Below are positions 27,264 through 34,476 of a stretch of DNA of 34,476 nt, in pieces (position 1 is the stretch's first letter; every line of letters starts with the position of its first letter). Source of the DNA: Anaerolineae bacterium. GTDB lineage: Bacteria > Chloroflexota > Anaerolineae > B4-G1 > DUEL01. The notes below the pieces were generated by a model. It did not search any database and had not been told where the DNA came from. It was given only the letters and a program-made list of their open reading frames with translations. The DNA is taken from positions 1 to 34,476 of the forward strand of contig JAFGEI010000181.1 in NCBI GenBank assembly GCA_016931695.1, written 5' to 3'. A program made the translations under genes and the position numbers.

Positions 27264-27727
27264 CCAATCAAGTCGACATCAACACCCCCGCCCCTGATTT
27301 CGCCCTGGAGGATTTCCGCGGCCGGACGGTGCGCCTGGCCGATTACCGCGGCGAGAAGCACGTACTGCTGATCTTTAACCGCGGCTTTATGTGACCCTTC
27401 TGCCGCCGGCACATGGCGCAGTTGCGCCAGGACTATACGCAATTCGTCGAGCGAGGGGCCGAGATCGTCGTCGTCGGCCCGGAGGATGCAGCAGCCTTTG
27501 CCAGTTATTGGCAGCAAGAGAACCTGCCCTTTGTCGGCCTGCCCGACCCCAGGCACACCGTGCTCAAGCTCTACGGGCAGGAGGTCAGGTTATTCAAGCT
27601 GGGCCGCATGCCGGCCCAGGTGGTGATCGACCGTCAGGGCGTGGCGCGCTACGTCCACTATGGCCATTCGATGAACGACATCCCGCCCAACGAAGAGATA
27701 TTGGGTTTGTTGGATTCGTTGCAATGA
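27260..27727 (+). CDS. Redoxin (AhpC/TSA-like) with in-frame TGA, candidate selenoprotein
   Basis: The reading frame from ATG 27260 to TGA 27725-27727 is 155 aa if the in-frame TGA at codon 45 (27392-27394) is read as selenocysteine. It has a peroxiredoxin/thioredoxin-like fold: an N-terminal APDFAL segment, a strand ending LLIFNRGFM, then U45-P-F-C48 where the family has CPFC. Conserved sequence continues unbroken after the TGA ([26 protein letters not shown]). A hairpin TGGCGC-AGTT-GCGCCA (27414-27429) begins 19 nt after the TGA and has G in its loop, as bacterial SECIS elements require. A GAGGAGGG ribosome binding site precedes the start, which overlaps the hydrolase stop. The alternative is a nonsense mutation giving a 44-aa fragment. 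It probably reduces peroxides or disulfides. Confidence 0.75.
27414..27429 (+). promoter_or_regulatory. SECIS-like hairpin downstream of the in-frame TGA
   Basis: A perfect 6-bp stem with the four-base loop AGTT begins 19 nt after the TGA, and the loop begins 25 nt after it. Bacterial SECIS elements lie inside the coding region with an apical loop about 16-37 nt from UGA and at least one G in the first two loop positions; all three conditions are met. Confidence 0.6.
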
Positions 27728-27728
27728 G

Positions 27729-28415
27729 ATGAGCGAAAACGGTTTTCTCCACCTGGAAAACCTTTCCAAGAGCTATCCGGAAGGGGCACAGCAGCGAATA
27801 GTCCTGAAGGACGTCAACGCCTCCTTTGCCCCAGGCGAATTCGTCGCCGTGCTGGGCAAGAGCGGCAGCGGCAAGAGCACGCTGTTGAACCTGGTCAGCG
27901 GCATCGACCGCCCCGACCGTGGGTCGATCTGGCTGGACGGCCGCGACCTGGCAGCGCTCGACGAGCGGCGGCGCACCCTCTTCCGCCGCCGCAACATCGG
28001 CTTTGTCTTCCAGTTCCTCAACCTGATCCCGACGCTGACAGTGGAGGAGAACGTGACCCTGCCACTGGAGCTGGATGGAATTGCAGTCCGGCAAGCCCGC
28101 CGCCGCGCCGAACCGCTGCTGGAGGCGGTGGGCCTGCTCGACCGGCGCGACGCCTTTCCCGACCGCCTCTCTGGCGGCGAGCAGCAGCGGGTTGCCATTG
28201 CCCGCGCCCTCGTCCACAACCCGCTGCTGGCCCTGGCCGACGAACCGACCGGCAACCTGGACGAAGAGACCGGGCGGCAGGTGCTGGGCTTGCTGAACCG
28301 GCTCACCCGCCAGGCGGGCAAGAACCTGATCCTGGTCACTCACAACGCCGAGGCGGCGGGGGACGCCGACCGGGTGCTGTACCTGCAGGATGGGAGATTG
28401 ACGGTCCGTGAGTAA
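27729..28415 (+). CDS. ABC transporter ATP-binding protein, LolD/MacB type
   Basis: The 228-aa ATPase has Walker [10 protein letters not shown] (residues 43-51), Q-loop Q95, signature LSGGEQQR (147-154), Walker B ending ALADEP (D171, E172) and switch H205. The sequence belongs to the LolD/MacB/FtsE-like family that drives mechanotransmission permeases rather than import of solutes. It starts one base after the redoxin stop and overlaps the permease gene by eight bases, so the two are one transporter. The substrate is probably a lipid, lipoprotein or amphiphile, by analogy with the family. Confidence 0.95.
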   Translation: MSENGFLHLENLSKSYPEGAQQRIVLKDVNASFAPGEFVAVLGKSGSGKSTLLNLVSGIDRPDRGSIWLDGRDLAALDERRRTLFRRRNIGFVFQFLNLIPTLTVEENVTLPLELDGIAVRQARRRAEPLLEAVGLLDRRDAFPDRLSGGEQQRVAIARALVHNPLLALADEPTGNLDEETGRQVLGLLNRLTRQAGKNLILVTHNAEAAGDADRVLYLQDGRLTVRE

Positions 28416-30972
28416 CGGGAGCTGGTTGTTCAGGACCGGCTGGCGGACGGCGCGACGCCGCTCGTGGCAGAGCCTGCTGATGGTGCTGGGGGTGGCGCTG
28501 GGAGTGGCGGTGGTCGTCGCCGTCGACCTGGCGAACGCCAGCGCCGGGCGCGCCTTCGATCTCAGCGTCGACGCGGTGGCCGGGCGGGCGACCCACCAGG
28601 TCGTCGCCGGGCCGCAGGGGCTCGACGAGGCGGTCTATGCCGCGCTGCGGCGGGACGGGGAGGTGCAGCTGGCGGCCCCGGTGCTGGAGGGGAGCGCCGT
28701 CTCCCCCCAGCTGGGCGGGCGCACGCTGCGCCTGCTGGGGATCGATCCCTTCGCCGAGCCGCCCTTTCGCAGCTACCTGGGGGCGGAGGACGGCCTGCCG
28801 CTCGACCAGCTGGTCGATTTTCTGACCCGGCCCGGCGCGGTGCTGCTCTCGGTCGACCTGGCAAGCCAGTACGGGCTGGAGGCCGGGGCGCCGCTCACGC
28901 TGCAGGTCGGCGGCTACGAGCGGCAGGCGTTCGTCGCCGGTCTGCTCCAGCCAGCCGACGGCCTCAGCCGCCGCGCCCTGGAAGATATCCTGCTGGCAGA
29001 CATCGCCACCGTCCAGGAGCTGACTGGCCGCCTGGGCCGCATCGACCGCATCGACCTGATCCTGCCCCAGAATGGAGCGGCCGAGGTCGAACGGATTGCC
29101 GCGCTGCTGCCGCCGGGCGCCCGCATCGACGCCGTCGCCGCGCGCAGCGGCGCGGTCAGGGAGATGACCGTCGCTTTCCGCACCAACCTGCTGGCCTTGA
29201 GCCTGCTGGCGCTGATGGTCGGCATGTTTCTGATCTATAACACCATGACCTTTGCCGTCGTGCAGCGGCGCGAGTTGTTCGGCACGCTGCGCTGCCTGGG
29301 CGTCACCCGGCGGGAGATATTTGCCCTGGTGCTGGGCGAGGCGCTGGTCGTCGGCCTGCTCGGCTCGGCGTCCGGGATGCTGCTGGGCGTGCTGATGGGC
29401 CGCTCGGCCGTGCGCCTGGTCGCCCAGACGATCAACGACCTCTACTTTGCGGTCAGCGTCCACAGCGTCGCCGTGCCGGTAATCAGCCTGGTCAAGGGCG
29501 GGCTACTGGGCGTCCTGGCGACGGTCACGGCGGCCGGGCTGCCGGCCTGGGAGGCGGCGTCGGTGCCGCCCCGGTCGGCGCTCTCGCGCTCGCTGCTCGA
29601 GGCCAAGGCGCGGCGGGCGACGACCCGCGTCGCTCTGGGCGGACTGCTCCTGTTGGCGCTGGGCGCTCTGATCCTGGCGATTCCGACCCGCAGCCTCGCC
29701 GTCAGCTTCGGCGGCATCTGCGCCGTCGTGCTGGGCTTTGCCCTGCTCACGCCGCTGGCGACACGCTGGGTGATGCGGGGAGCAGCCCCGCCGCTGGGGC
29801 GCCTGGCGGGGCCGCTGGGGCGCCTGGCGCCGCGGGGGGTGGCAAATTCCCTCAGCCGCACCGCCATTGCCGTGGCGGCGCTGATGGTCGCCATGGCGGT
29901 GGTGATCGGCATCCAGTTGATGATCTCGAGCTTTCGCCACACCGTCGTCGCCTGGCTCTCCTACGCCCTGCAGGCCGACGTCTACATCGCCGCCTCCGAA
30001 ATGACCGGCAGCTCGCCCATGGCCCCGGTCGATCCGGCCGTGCTCGACGTCGTCGCCCGGCGCTCGGACGTCGCCGTGATCGACCTGATCCGCGCCGTGA
30101 ACGTCGACTCGCCCTACGGGCCAGTCTACCTGGAAGCAGGCAACAGCGCGGACTATGGCGACCACCTGCTCTACCTGGCAGTCGACGGGTCGCCGCAGGA
30201 AGCGTGGGCGGCCGTGCGCGACGGGGAGGCAGTGATCGTGTCCGAGCCGCTGGCCCACCGCATCGACCTGCCCCGGCACGGCGGCACCATTCAGCTCTAC
30301 ACCGACCGCGGCCCGCGCACTTTCCCCGTCAGCGCCATCTACCACGATTACGCCACGCCCAACGGGGCCGTCATCATGGGCCTGGATACCTACCGCCGTT
30401 TCTGGGACGACGCGGCATTTACCGCCGTGGCGCTGGAGCTGGAAGCGGGGACCGACCCCGGCGCGGTGGTCCAGTCGCTGCGCGAGACGCTGCCGCCGAC
30501 GCAGCGGCTGGTCGTCCAGCCCAACCGCGCGCTGCGGGAGGAGGCGCTGCGCATCTTTGACCGCACCTTTGCCATCACCGCCGCACTGCAGCTCCTGGCA
30601 ACAGCCGTCGCTTTTATCGGCGTGCTGAGCGCCCTGCTCTCCCTGCTGCTGGAAAAACGGCGCGAGCTGGGCATCCTGCGCTCGGTGGGCCTCACCGCCC
30701 GCCAGCTGTGGCGCCTGGTAATGCTCGAGACGGGGCTGATGGGGATGGTCGCCGGGCTGCTGTCGATGCCGGCCGGCTGGGTGCTGGCGCTGATCCTGAT
30801 CTATACCATCAACCTGCGCTCCTTCGGCTGGACGCTGCAGTTTCGCCTCGAAGCGGCGCCCTTCTTGCAGGCCCTCGCCATCGCCGTGGCGGCCGGGTTG
30901 CTGGCCGGCATCTATCCGGCGTATCGAATGGGCCGGATCGAGGTGATCGAGGCGCTGCGATACGAAAGATGA
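28408..30972 (+). CDS. FtsX/MacB-type ABC transporter permease
   Basis: The 854-aa permease has an N-terminal membrane segment (about 22-44), a large extracytoplasmic domain (about 50-250), three membrane segments (about 255-380), a central hydrophobic pair (409-455), one segment (485-510), a second extracytoplasmic domain (510-720) and three final segments. This double FtsX arrangement is typical of single-chain permeases working with LolD-like ATPases. The start is GTG at 28408, inside the end of the ATPase gene. The stop overlaps the start of the CrtC/AttH-like gene (ATGA). The trio of ATPase, permease and secreted lipocalin-like protein is a known combination, probably for moving a hydrophobic compound. 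Confidence 0.93.
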   Translation: MSNGSWLFRTGWRTARRRSWQSLLMVLGVALGVAVVVAVDLANASAGRAFDLSVDAVAGRATHQVVAGPQGLDEAVYAALRRDGEVQLAAPVLEGSAVSPQLGGRTLRLLGIDPFAEPPFRSYLGAEDGLPLDQLVDFLTRPGAVLLSVDLASQYGLEAGAPLTLQVGGYERQAFVAGLLQPADGLSRRALEDILLADIATVQELTGRLGRIDRIDLILPQNGAAEVERIAALLPPGARIDAVAARSGAVREMTVAFRTNLLALSLLALMVGMFLIYNTMTFAVVQRRELFGTLRCLGVTRREIFALVLGEALVVGLLGSASGMLLGVLMGRSAVRLVAQTINDLYFAVSVHSVAVPVISLVKGGLLGVLATVTAAGLPAWEAASVPPRSALSRSLLEAKARRATTRVALGGLLLLALGALILAIPTRSLAVSFGGICAVVLGFALLTPLATRWVMRGAAPPLGRLAGPLGRLAPRGVANSLSRTAIAVAALMVAMAVVIGIQLMISSFRHTVVAWLSYALQADVYIAASEMTGSSPMAPVDPAVLDVVARRSDVAVIDLIRAVNVDSPYGPVYLEAGNSADYGDHLLYLAVDGSPQEAWAAVRDGEAVIVSEPLAHRIDLPRHGGTIQLYTDRGPRTFPVSAIYHDYATPNGAVIMGLDTYRRFWDDAAFTAVALELEAGTDPGAVVQSLRETLPPTQRLVVQPNRALREEALRIFDRTFAITAALQLLATAVAFIGVLSALLSLLLEKRRELGILRSVGLTARQLWRLVMLETGLMGMVAGLLSMPAGWVLALILIYTINLRSFGWTLQFRLEAAPFLQALAIAVAAGLLAGIYPAYRMGRIEVIEALRYER

Positions 30973-32153
30973 GTACAAGGGGAAACGTGAGGCGGTCATC
31001 GCGGCTGGGGATCACGGCCCTGGCGATCGTGACGGTCGTATCGCTGCTGGGGATCGGTTGGGCGGCGCTGGGAGAGCGGGGGGGGCGCTCCCTGCAGGCC
31101 CGCCTCGCCACGATCCCGGAACCGGGCGCGGGGAGCGCCGCCGGTTTCGCCCGCGCCGAGGGGCCGCGGGCGTTCGACTTTCCCGCCGATCACGGCCCCC
31201 ATCTCGACTTTCAGACAGAGTGGTGGTACTATACCGGCAACCTGGAGGCGGCGGACGGGCGTCACTTTGGCTACCAGCTCACCTTTTTCCGCCGCGGCCT
31301 GGTGCCGCCCGGAGAGAGGCAGCAACGCCCCTCGTCCTGGGCGACAGAGCAGGTCTATATGGCCCATTTTGCCATCACCGACGTTGCCGGGCAGGAGCAT
31401 TGCTTCTTTGAGCGCTTTTCGCGCGGAGCGGCCGGGTTGGCCGGGGCGGAGGCTGCCCCCTACCGCGTCTGGCTGGAGAATTGGCGGGTGACGACAGCAG
31501 CAGACGGCGTGTATTACCTGCAGGCTTCCCAAGACGGATGGGCGCTCGAACTGCAGTTGGTCGACCGGAAAGGACCGCTGCTGCAGGGGGAAGACGGCTA
31601 CAGCCGCAAAGGCGCCGACCCGGGCAACGCATCCTACTACATCAGCCAGACGCGGCTGGAGACGACCGGCGCGGTCACGGTGGGTGGGACAACCTACCTG
31701 GTCGACGGGTCGAGCTGGATGGACCACGAGTTCAGCACCAGCGCCCTGGCCGCCGACCAGGTGGGCTGGGACTGGTTCGCCCTGCAGCTCGACGACGGCC
31801 GCGAGCTGATGCTCTTTCATATCCGCACCGTCGGCGGCGACATCGCCCCCTATGCCAGCGGCACGCTGGTCGAAACAGACGGCAGCCTGGTCCGCCTGGG
31901 GGAAGCGGACTTTTCGCTTGTGGTGCAAGAAACGTGGCGCAGCCCCCACTCTGGCGCCGTCTATCCGGCCCGGTGGACGGTGACCGTGCCCGCCGCAGGG
32001 CTGGCGCTGGACGTTGCGCCCTACGTCGCCGACCAGGAGCTGGTCGTCTCGTTCGTTTACTGGGAGGGCGCGGTGCAGGTCGGCGGAACCGTCGCCGGCA
32101 GCGGCTACGTCGAGCTGACCGGTTACGCCGGTTCAATGGCCGGACAGTTCTGA
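30969..32153 (+). CDS. CrtC/AttH-like secreted lipocalin-fold protein (COG5621)
   Basis: The 394-aa protein has an N-terminal signal or anchor (about residues 13-34) and then the two-part beta-barrel sequence of the AttH/CrtC group. Marks include FPADHGPH, QTEWWYYTGNL, SYYISQTRL and SSWMDHEFS, and the two tryptophans of EWWYY are characteristic. The group includes carotenoid 1,2-hydratase (CrtC) and secreted proteins of unknown activity (COG5621, 'predicted secreted hydrolase') that accompany LolD/FtsX-type transporters. The context here favours the second subgroup. The ATG at 30969 overlaps the permease stop; the longer frame to 30708 is a shadow of that gene. No terminator follows; a heptanucleotide repeat begins 42 bp later. 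Confidence 0.88.
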   Translation: MSTRGNVRRSSRLGITALAIVTVVSLLGIGWAALGERGGRSLQARLATIPEPGAGSAAGFARAEGPRAFDFPADHGPHLDFQTEWWYYTGNLEAADGRHFGYQLTFFRRGLVPPGERQQRPSSWATEQVYMAHFAITDVAGQEHCFFERFSRGAAGLAGAEAAPYRVWLENWRVTTAADGVYYLQASQDGWALELQLVDRKGPLLQGEDGYSRKGADPGNASYYISQTRLETTGAVTVGGTTYLVDGSSWMDHEFSTSALAADQVGWDWFALQLDDGRELMLFHIRTVGGDIAPYASGTLVETDGSLVRLGEADFSLVVQETWRSPHSGAVYPARWTVTVPAAGLALDVAPYVADQELVVSFVYWEGAVQVGGTVAGSGYVELTGYAGSMAGQF

Positions 32154-32194
32154 GCACGAACGGAAGCACGAATAGAACACAAATGGATGCCAAA

Positions 32195-32290
32195 GACTTC
32201 AGACTTCGGACTTCGGACTTCAGACTTCGGACTTCGGACTTCAGACTTCGGACTTCAGACTTCGGACTTCAGACTTCGGACTTCGGACTA
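32195..32290 (+). repeat. Tandem heptanucleotide repeat, 13 units of GACTTC(A/G)
   Basis: Thirteen exact 7-bp units occupy 32195-32285, with a final partial GACTA. The seventh base varies in the order A,G,G,A,G,G,A,G,A,G,A,G,G, so part of the array is also a 14- or 21-bp repeat. The array lies between the CrtC/AttH-like gene and the DUF1475 gene, 24 bp before the latter's start. Such arrays change length by slippage. Confidence 0.9.
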
Positions 32291-32309
32291 AAATAAAAAG
32301 GAGTGAGGG

Positions 32310-32718
32310 ATGACAATCGCAAAAATTATCGCAGTGGTGGGGATTCTCGCGATGGGCGGGGTATTGATCTATGGTTTTACCGTGGGCGATTTTTCAGGCG
32401 AGGGGCAACAGCTGCTTTCGATGCCGTGGGGAATTGTTTCCCTGGTCGACCTGTACGTGGGGTTCACGGCAACCTTACCGACACACGCGGTGTGACAGAA
32501 CCCTGGTCGACCTGTACGTGGGGTTCACCCTCTTTTCCGGCTGGATCGTCTACCGGGAAAAATCCCTCGTCCGCTCCGCGATCTGGGTGGTGTTGATGAT
32601 GGTGCTGGGCTTTTTCACTGCCAGTGTCTACACCTTGATCGCCCTGCAGACCAGCGGCGGCGACTGGCGGCGGTTCTGGCTCGGGCACCGCGGGGACTAT
32701 CAAATCGGAGGTTCTTGA
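32310..32718 (+). pseudogene. DUF1475 membrane protein gene, broken by a 61-bp insertion
   Basis: The start ATG (32310) has AGGAG upstream. The frame reads a membrane segment (residues 5-25), then MPWGIVSLVDLYVGF, and then stops at TGA 32493-32495 after 61 aa. The rest (TLFSGWIVYREKS and two hydrophobic stretches) continues in another frame to TGA 32716-32718. Removing 61 bp (one 28-bp repeat copy plus 33 bp) restores a continuous 115-aa DUF1475-like protein with three membrane segments. Function of the family is unknown. The stop overlaps the next start by one base, so the intact gene would have been coupled to it. It could be a true pseudogene, a polymorphic insertion or an assembly artefact. 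Confidence 0.8.
32440..32528 (+). repeat. 28-bp direct duplication flanking 33 bp of unrelated sequence
   Basis: CCCTGGTCGACC... occurs at 32440-32467 and again, identical over exactly 28 bp, at 32501-32528. The bases on both sides differ, so the repeat limits are exact. The 33 bp between them (32468-32500) contain CACACGCGGTGTG and match nothing else I can see in the window. The duplication lies inside the DUF1475 gene and shifts its frame. Confidence 0.95.
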
Positions 32719-33695
32719 TGGGCGACCCGGTACAATGTGCTGGAGAACCGACCATCCGGCTCGGCATCAGCACCTGCCTGTTGGGCGAGGCGGTCCGCTA
32801 TGATGGCGGGCACAAGCTGGACCGCTTCCTGGTCAACACCCTCGGTCCCTTCGTGGAATGGACGCCCGTCTGCCCAGAGGTCGAGACCGGTATGCCGATT
32901 CCCCGCGAGAGCCTGCGATTGGTCGGAGACCCGGTCGCGCCGCGGCTGGTGACGCGCAAGTCGGGACAAGACTATACCGAGCACATGCAGACCTGGGCGC
33001 GGGAGCGGCTGGAGGAGCTGGCGGCAGCAAAACTGGACGGGTTCATCTTTAAGAAGGACTCGCCCAGCTCGGGCCTCTTTCGCGTGCGCGTCTACGACGA
33101 ACACGGAATGCCGCAGCGGGTCGGTACGGGAATCTTTGCCCGCGAGGTCGTGCGGCGCTTCCCGCTGCTTCCGGTGGAGGAGGAGGGACGGCTACACGAC
33201 GCAGGACTGCGGGAGAATTTCATCGAGCGCATCTTTGTCTACCATTGCTGGCAGTGCCTGGCGGACGATGACCCCACGCCGGGGAGGATCGTCCGCTTCC
33301 ACACCGCCCACAAGCTGACCATGATGGCCCACAGCCCTCAGCACTATCAGGAAATGGGGCGCCTGGTGGCCCAGGCAGGAACGATGGCCTGGGAGAAACT
33401 GACTTCCAGCTACGGACAGCTACTGATGGAAGGCCTGCAAGTGCTAGGGACACCGGGAAAGCACGTCAACGTGATGCAGCATTTGCTCGGTTTTGTCAAG
33501 GACGTGCTGCCCGGCGAGGACAAGGCCGAGTTACTGGGGCTGATTGAGGATTACCGGCGGGGACTGGTGCCCTTGATCGTGCCGGTGACGCTGCTCAAGC
33601 ATCACCTGCGGCAGCACGAAACGCCGGAATGGGTGCACCAGCAAGTTTATTTGAATCCCTATCCGAAGGAATTGATGCTGCGAAACCACGTGTAG
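32718..33695 (+). CDS. DUF523-DUF1722 (YbgA-type) protein
   Basis: The 325-aa protein joins DUF523 (about residues 12-155) and DUF1722/YbgA (about 165-320). DUF523 includes the [4Fe-4S] thiouracil desulfidase TudS; here C20 (STCLLG) and C52 (VCPEV) are present, but the position of the third cluster cysteine (SPSCG in related proteins) reads SPSSG (S118). It may therefore bind a different cluster or none. DUF1722 is often encoded beside photolyase or light-responsive regulators, as ybgA-phr in E. coli, which fits the CarH-like gene upstream. The ATG at 32718 has GGAGGT just upstream and overlaps the stop of the DUF1475 frame. The annotated function remains unknown. Confidence 0.9.
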   Translation: MGDPVQCAGEPTIRLGISTCLLGEAVRYDGGHKLDRFLVNTLGPFVEWTPVCPEVETGMPIPRESLRLVGDPVAPRLVTRKSGQDYTEHMQTWARERLEELAAAKLDGFIFKKDSPSSGLFRVRVYDEHGMPQRVGTGIFAREVVRRFPLLPVEEEGRLHDAGLRENFIERIFVYHCWQCLADDDPTPGRIVRFHTAHKLTMMAHSPQHYQEMGRLVAQAGTMAWEKLTSSYGQLLMEGLQVLGTPGKHVNVMQHLLGFVKDVLPGEDKAELLGLIEDYRRGLVPLIVPVTLLKHHLRQHETPEWVHQQVYLNPYPKELMLRNHV

Positions 33696-33705
33696 AGAAT
33701 TTCTG

Positions 33706-33730
33706 AAAAAATGCGCCGTAACGGCGCATT
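33706..33730 (-). terminator. Intrinsic terminator of trxA
   Basis: On the minus strand AATGCGCC and GGCGCATT pair perfectly over 8 bp around a five-base loop and run straight into TTTTTT (complement of 33706-33711). It lies 55 bp beyond the thioredoxin stop codon. There is no T tract on the plus side, so it serves the minus strand. Confidence 0.85.
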
Positions 33731-33784
33731 GGCTAGGAAAATCCCGCCCCACCCGCGGGCAGCGGCTGCATCTCCGCCCCAAGC

Positions 33785-34102
33785 TCAACCCAGGTGAGGG
33801 GCAAGCACCGCAGCCAGCGCTTCCTGGGGACGGTAGCCGACCACCCGCTCGACCTCTTCTCCCTGCTTAAAAAGGATCAGGGTTGGAATACCCATAATTC
33901 CCAGTTGGGCCGGCGTGTTGGGGTTGGCATCGACATCCATTTTTGCCACCGCCAGCTGGCCTTGATACCGGTCGGCAACATACTCTACAGCCGGCGTGAT
34001 CATTTTGCACGGGCCGCACCATTCTGCCCAGAAATCCACCAGTACCGGAAGTGCGGATTGAAGCACTTGTTCTTGAAAGGTCTCGTCAGTAACCTGGATC
34101 AT
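33785..34102 (-). CDS. trxA: Thioredoxin
   Basis: This is a 105-aa classical thioredoxin, a cytoplasmic dithiol reductant. The active site is WCGPC with C29 and C32, the conserved cis-proline lies in GIPTL, and the buried-aspartate region DFWAEW precedes the active site. Length is typical. AAAGGAG lies eight bases before the ATG at 34102, a TTGACA-17-GATAAT promoter is upstream and an intrinsic terminator follows, so it is a single-gene unit convergent with the YbgA-type gene. Confidence 0.97.
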   Translation of the reverse strand: MIQVTDETFQEQVLQSALPVLVDFWAEWCGPCKMITPAVEYVADRYQGQLAVAKMDVDANPNTPAQLGIMGIPTLILFKQGEEVERVVGYRPQEALAAVLAPHLG

Positions 34103-34174
34103 TTTTTCACTCCTTTGGCAGTTCGCGATGACAGATGTGACATCGTCAAGGCAGTTACGGTTACAATGGGCGGC

Positions 34175-34203
34175 ATTATCCTACAAACCGGGCCTTCTGT
34201 CAA
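34175..34203 (-). promoter_or_regulatory. Promoter of trxA
   Basis: On the minus strand TTGACA (34198-34203) and GATAAT (34175-34180) are separated by 17 bp, an almost consensus housekeeping promoter. The leader before the trxA start is about 65 nt. An imperfect palindrome (TGACGATGTC/ACATCTGTCA) lies within it near 34130-34150. Confidence 0.75.
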
Positions 34204-34252
34204 GCAGGCCCGGGTTGGGCGTATGCAAAACTTGGGGGAGCGTTAAAAAATC

Positions 34253-34320
34253 AGCCACGAATTACACGAATTAACACGAAAAAAGTAGAAAATTCGTAAA
34301 GCTCGTGTTAATTCGTGGCA
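34253..34320. repeat. AT-rich inverted repeat with CACGAATTAACACGA arms
   Basis: The left arm (34253-34280) contains GCCACGAAT, ACACGAATTAACACGA; the right arm (34303-34319) is TCGTGTTAATTCGTGGC, its complement apart from one internal duplication of the ACACGAATT unit. The element is much richer in A+T than the surroundings. It resembles dispersed intergenic inverted repeats of similar sequence found in many bacteria. Confidence 0.75.
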
Positions 34321-34476
34321 GAAATTCCGAGATCATCTAGGGCTCTCCCAACTAATAAATGCGCCCGGCCGGGTTCAGCAGTTGGAATAAGGTATCTTCT
34401 CAAAAAACGGGGGGAAATTTGGGGGTTCGCGGGCGGCGAAGCCGCCCGCGAACCCCCAACCCCCAATGTATTGAGA
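34321..34476. repeat. Terminal palindromic repeat at the window edge
   Basis: No gene is visible in the last 156 bp. A perfect 17-bp stem (GGGGGTTCGCGGGCGGC at 34421-34437, complement at 34441-34457) has loop GAA. It is enclosed by TCTCAA (near 34398-34403) and TTGAGA (34471-34476) as outer inverted ends. The GGCGGC-GAA-GCCGCC core and flanking purine arms resemble the core of the 161-bp element. The repeat may extend beyond the window. Confidence 0.7.

Noticed and set aside
27413..27727. Separate 104-aa gene starting after the in-frame TGA
   Set aside because: No ribosome binding site precedes the ATG, which lies inside the conserved redoxin sequence; the frame is better read as the continuation of the gene starting at 27260.
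31481..32296. Reading frame containing repeated DFRLRTS units
   Set aside because: The repeats are only a translation of the GACTTC heptamer array; the frame overlaps the CrtC/AttH-like gene and has no start signal of its own.
32440..32528. Interpreting the 28-bp duplication as a true CRISPR array
   Set aside because: There are only two repeat copies, both made of DUF1475 coding sequence, with no leader and no cas genes in the window; it is treated as an insertion.

Overview
The window is a high-GC, gene-dense bacterial chromosome segment. The mix of very long multi-GAF sensor kinases, an EAD-CHAT protein, class III adenylate cyclases, a B12-binding MerR regulator and long chains of overlapping genes suggests a Chloroflexota-type organism (Anaerolineae/Caldilineae-like). 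That placement is inferred from gene style; no rRNA or marker phylogeny is available here. I found no tRNA, rRNA, CRISPR array or transposase gene.

Region 1 (1-2309) has two overlapping Yip1-like membrane protein genes on the minus strand. They are followed by a 588-bp intergenic region with promoters for both directions, a 161-bp palindromic element and a REP-like hairpin. Region 2 (2310-16665) is a signalling block. One plus-strand membrane PAS/GAF adenylate cyclase converges on a minus-strand series: a membrane sensor histidine kinase, the ATPase YchF, an EAD-CHAT caspase-like protein, a five-GAF hybrid kinase and a response regulator-adenylate cyclase. The last two overlap by four bases, so a phosphorelay ending in cAMP is the natural reading.

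Region 3 (16918-20586) has proS, an unrecognised 313-aa protein gene and a first DegV/FakB-like gene. Region 4 (20673-33695) begins with a near-consensus promoter and a second copy of the palindromic element. It continues as ten genes with almost no spacing: DegV/FakB-like, CarH-like MerR, TIGR01777 epimerase, Rieske oxygenase, MFS exporter, alpha/beta hydrolase, a redoxin with an in-frame TGA, an ABC ATPase, an FtsX-type permease and a CrtC/AttH-like secreted protein. After a heptanucleotide tandem repeat come a DUF1475 gene, broken by a 61-bp insertion, and a DUF523-DUF1722 (YbgA-type) gene. The CarH-like regulator, TIGR01777 epimerase and YbgA-type protein recall light-responsive gene sets of other bacteria, so a photo-oxidative or membrane-stress operon is a reasonable hypothesis.

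Region 5 (33706-34476) has a minus-strand thioredoxin gene with a clear promoter and terminator, then two inverted-repeat elements up to the window edge.

The three strongest observations are these. (1) The redoxin gene reads through TGA at the position of the first active-site Cys (UPFC), with a suitably placed SECIS-like hairpin, so it is a selenoprotein candidate. (2) The DUF1475 gene is broken by exactly a 28-bp direct duplication around 33 bp of new sequence, the geometry of off-target Cas1-Cas2 spacer integration. (3) A ~160-bp palindromic element lies between promoter and start codon of two unrelated transcription units, in the same orientation both times.
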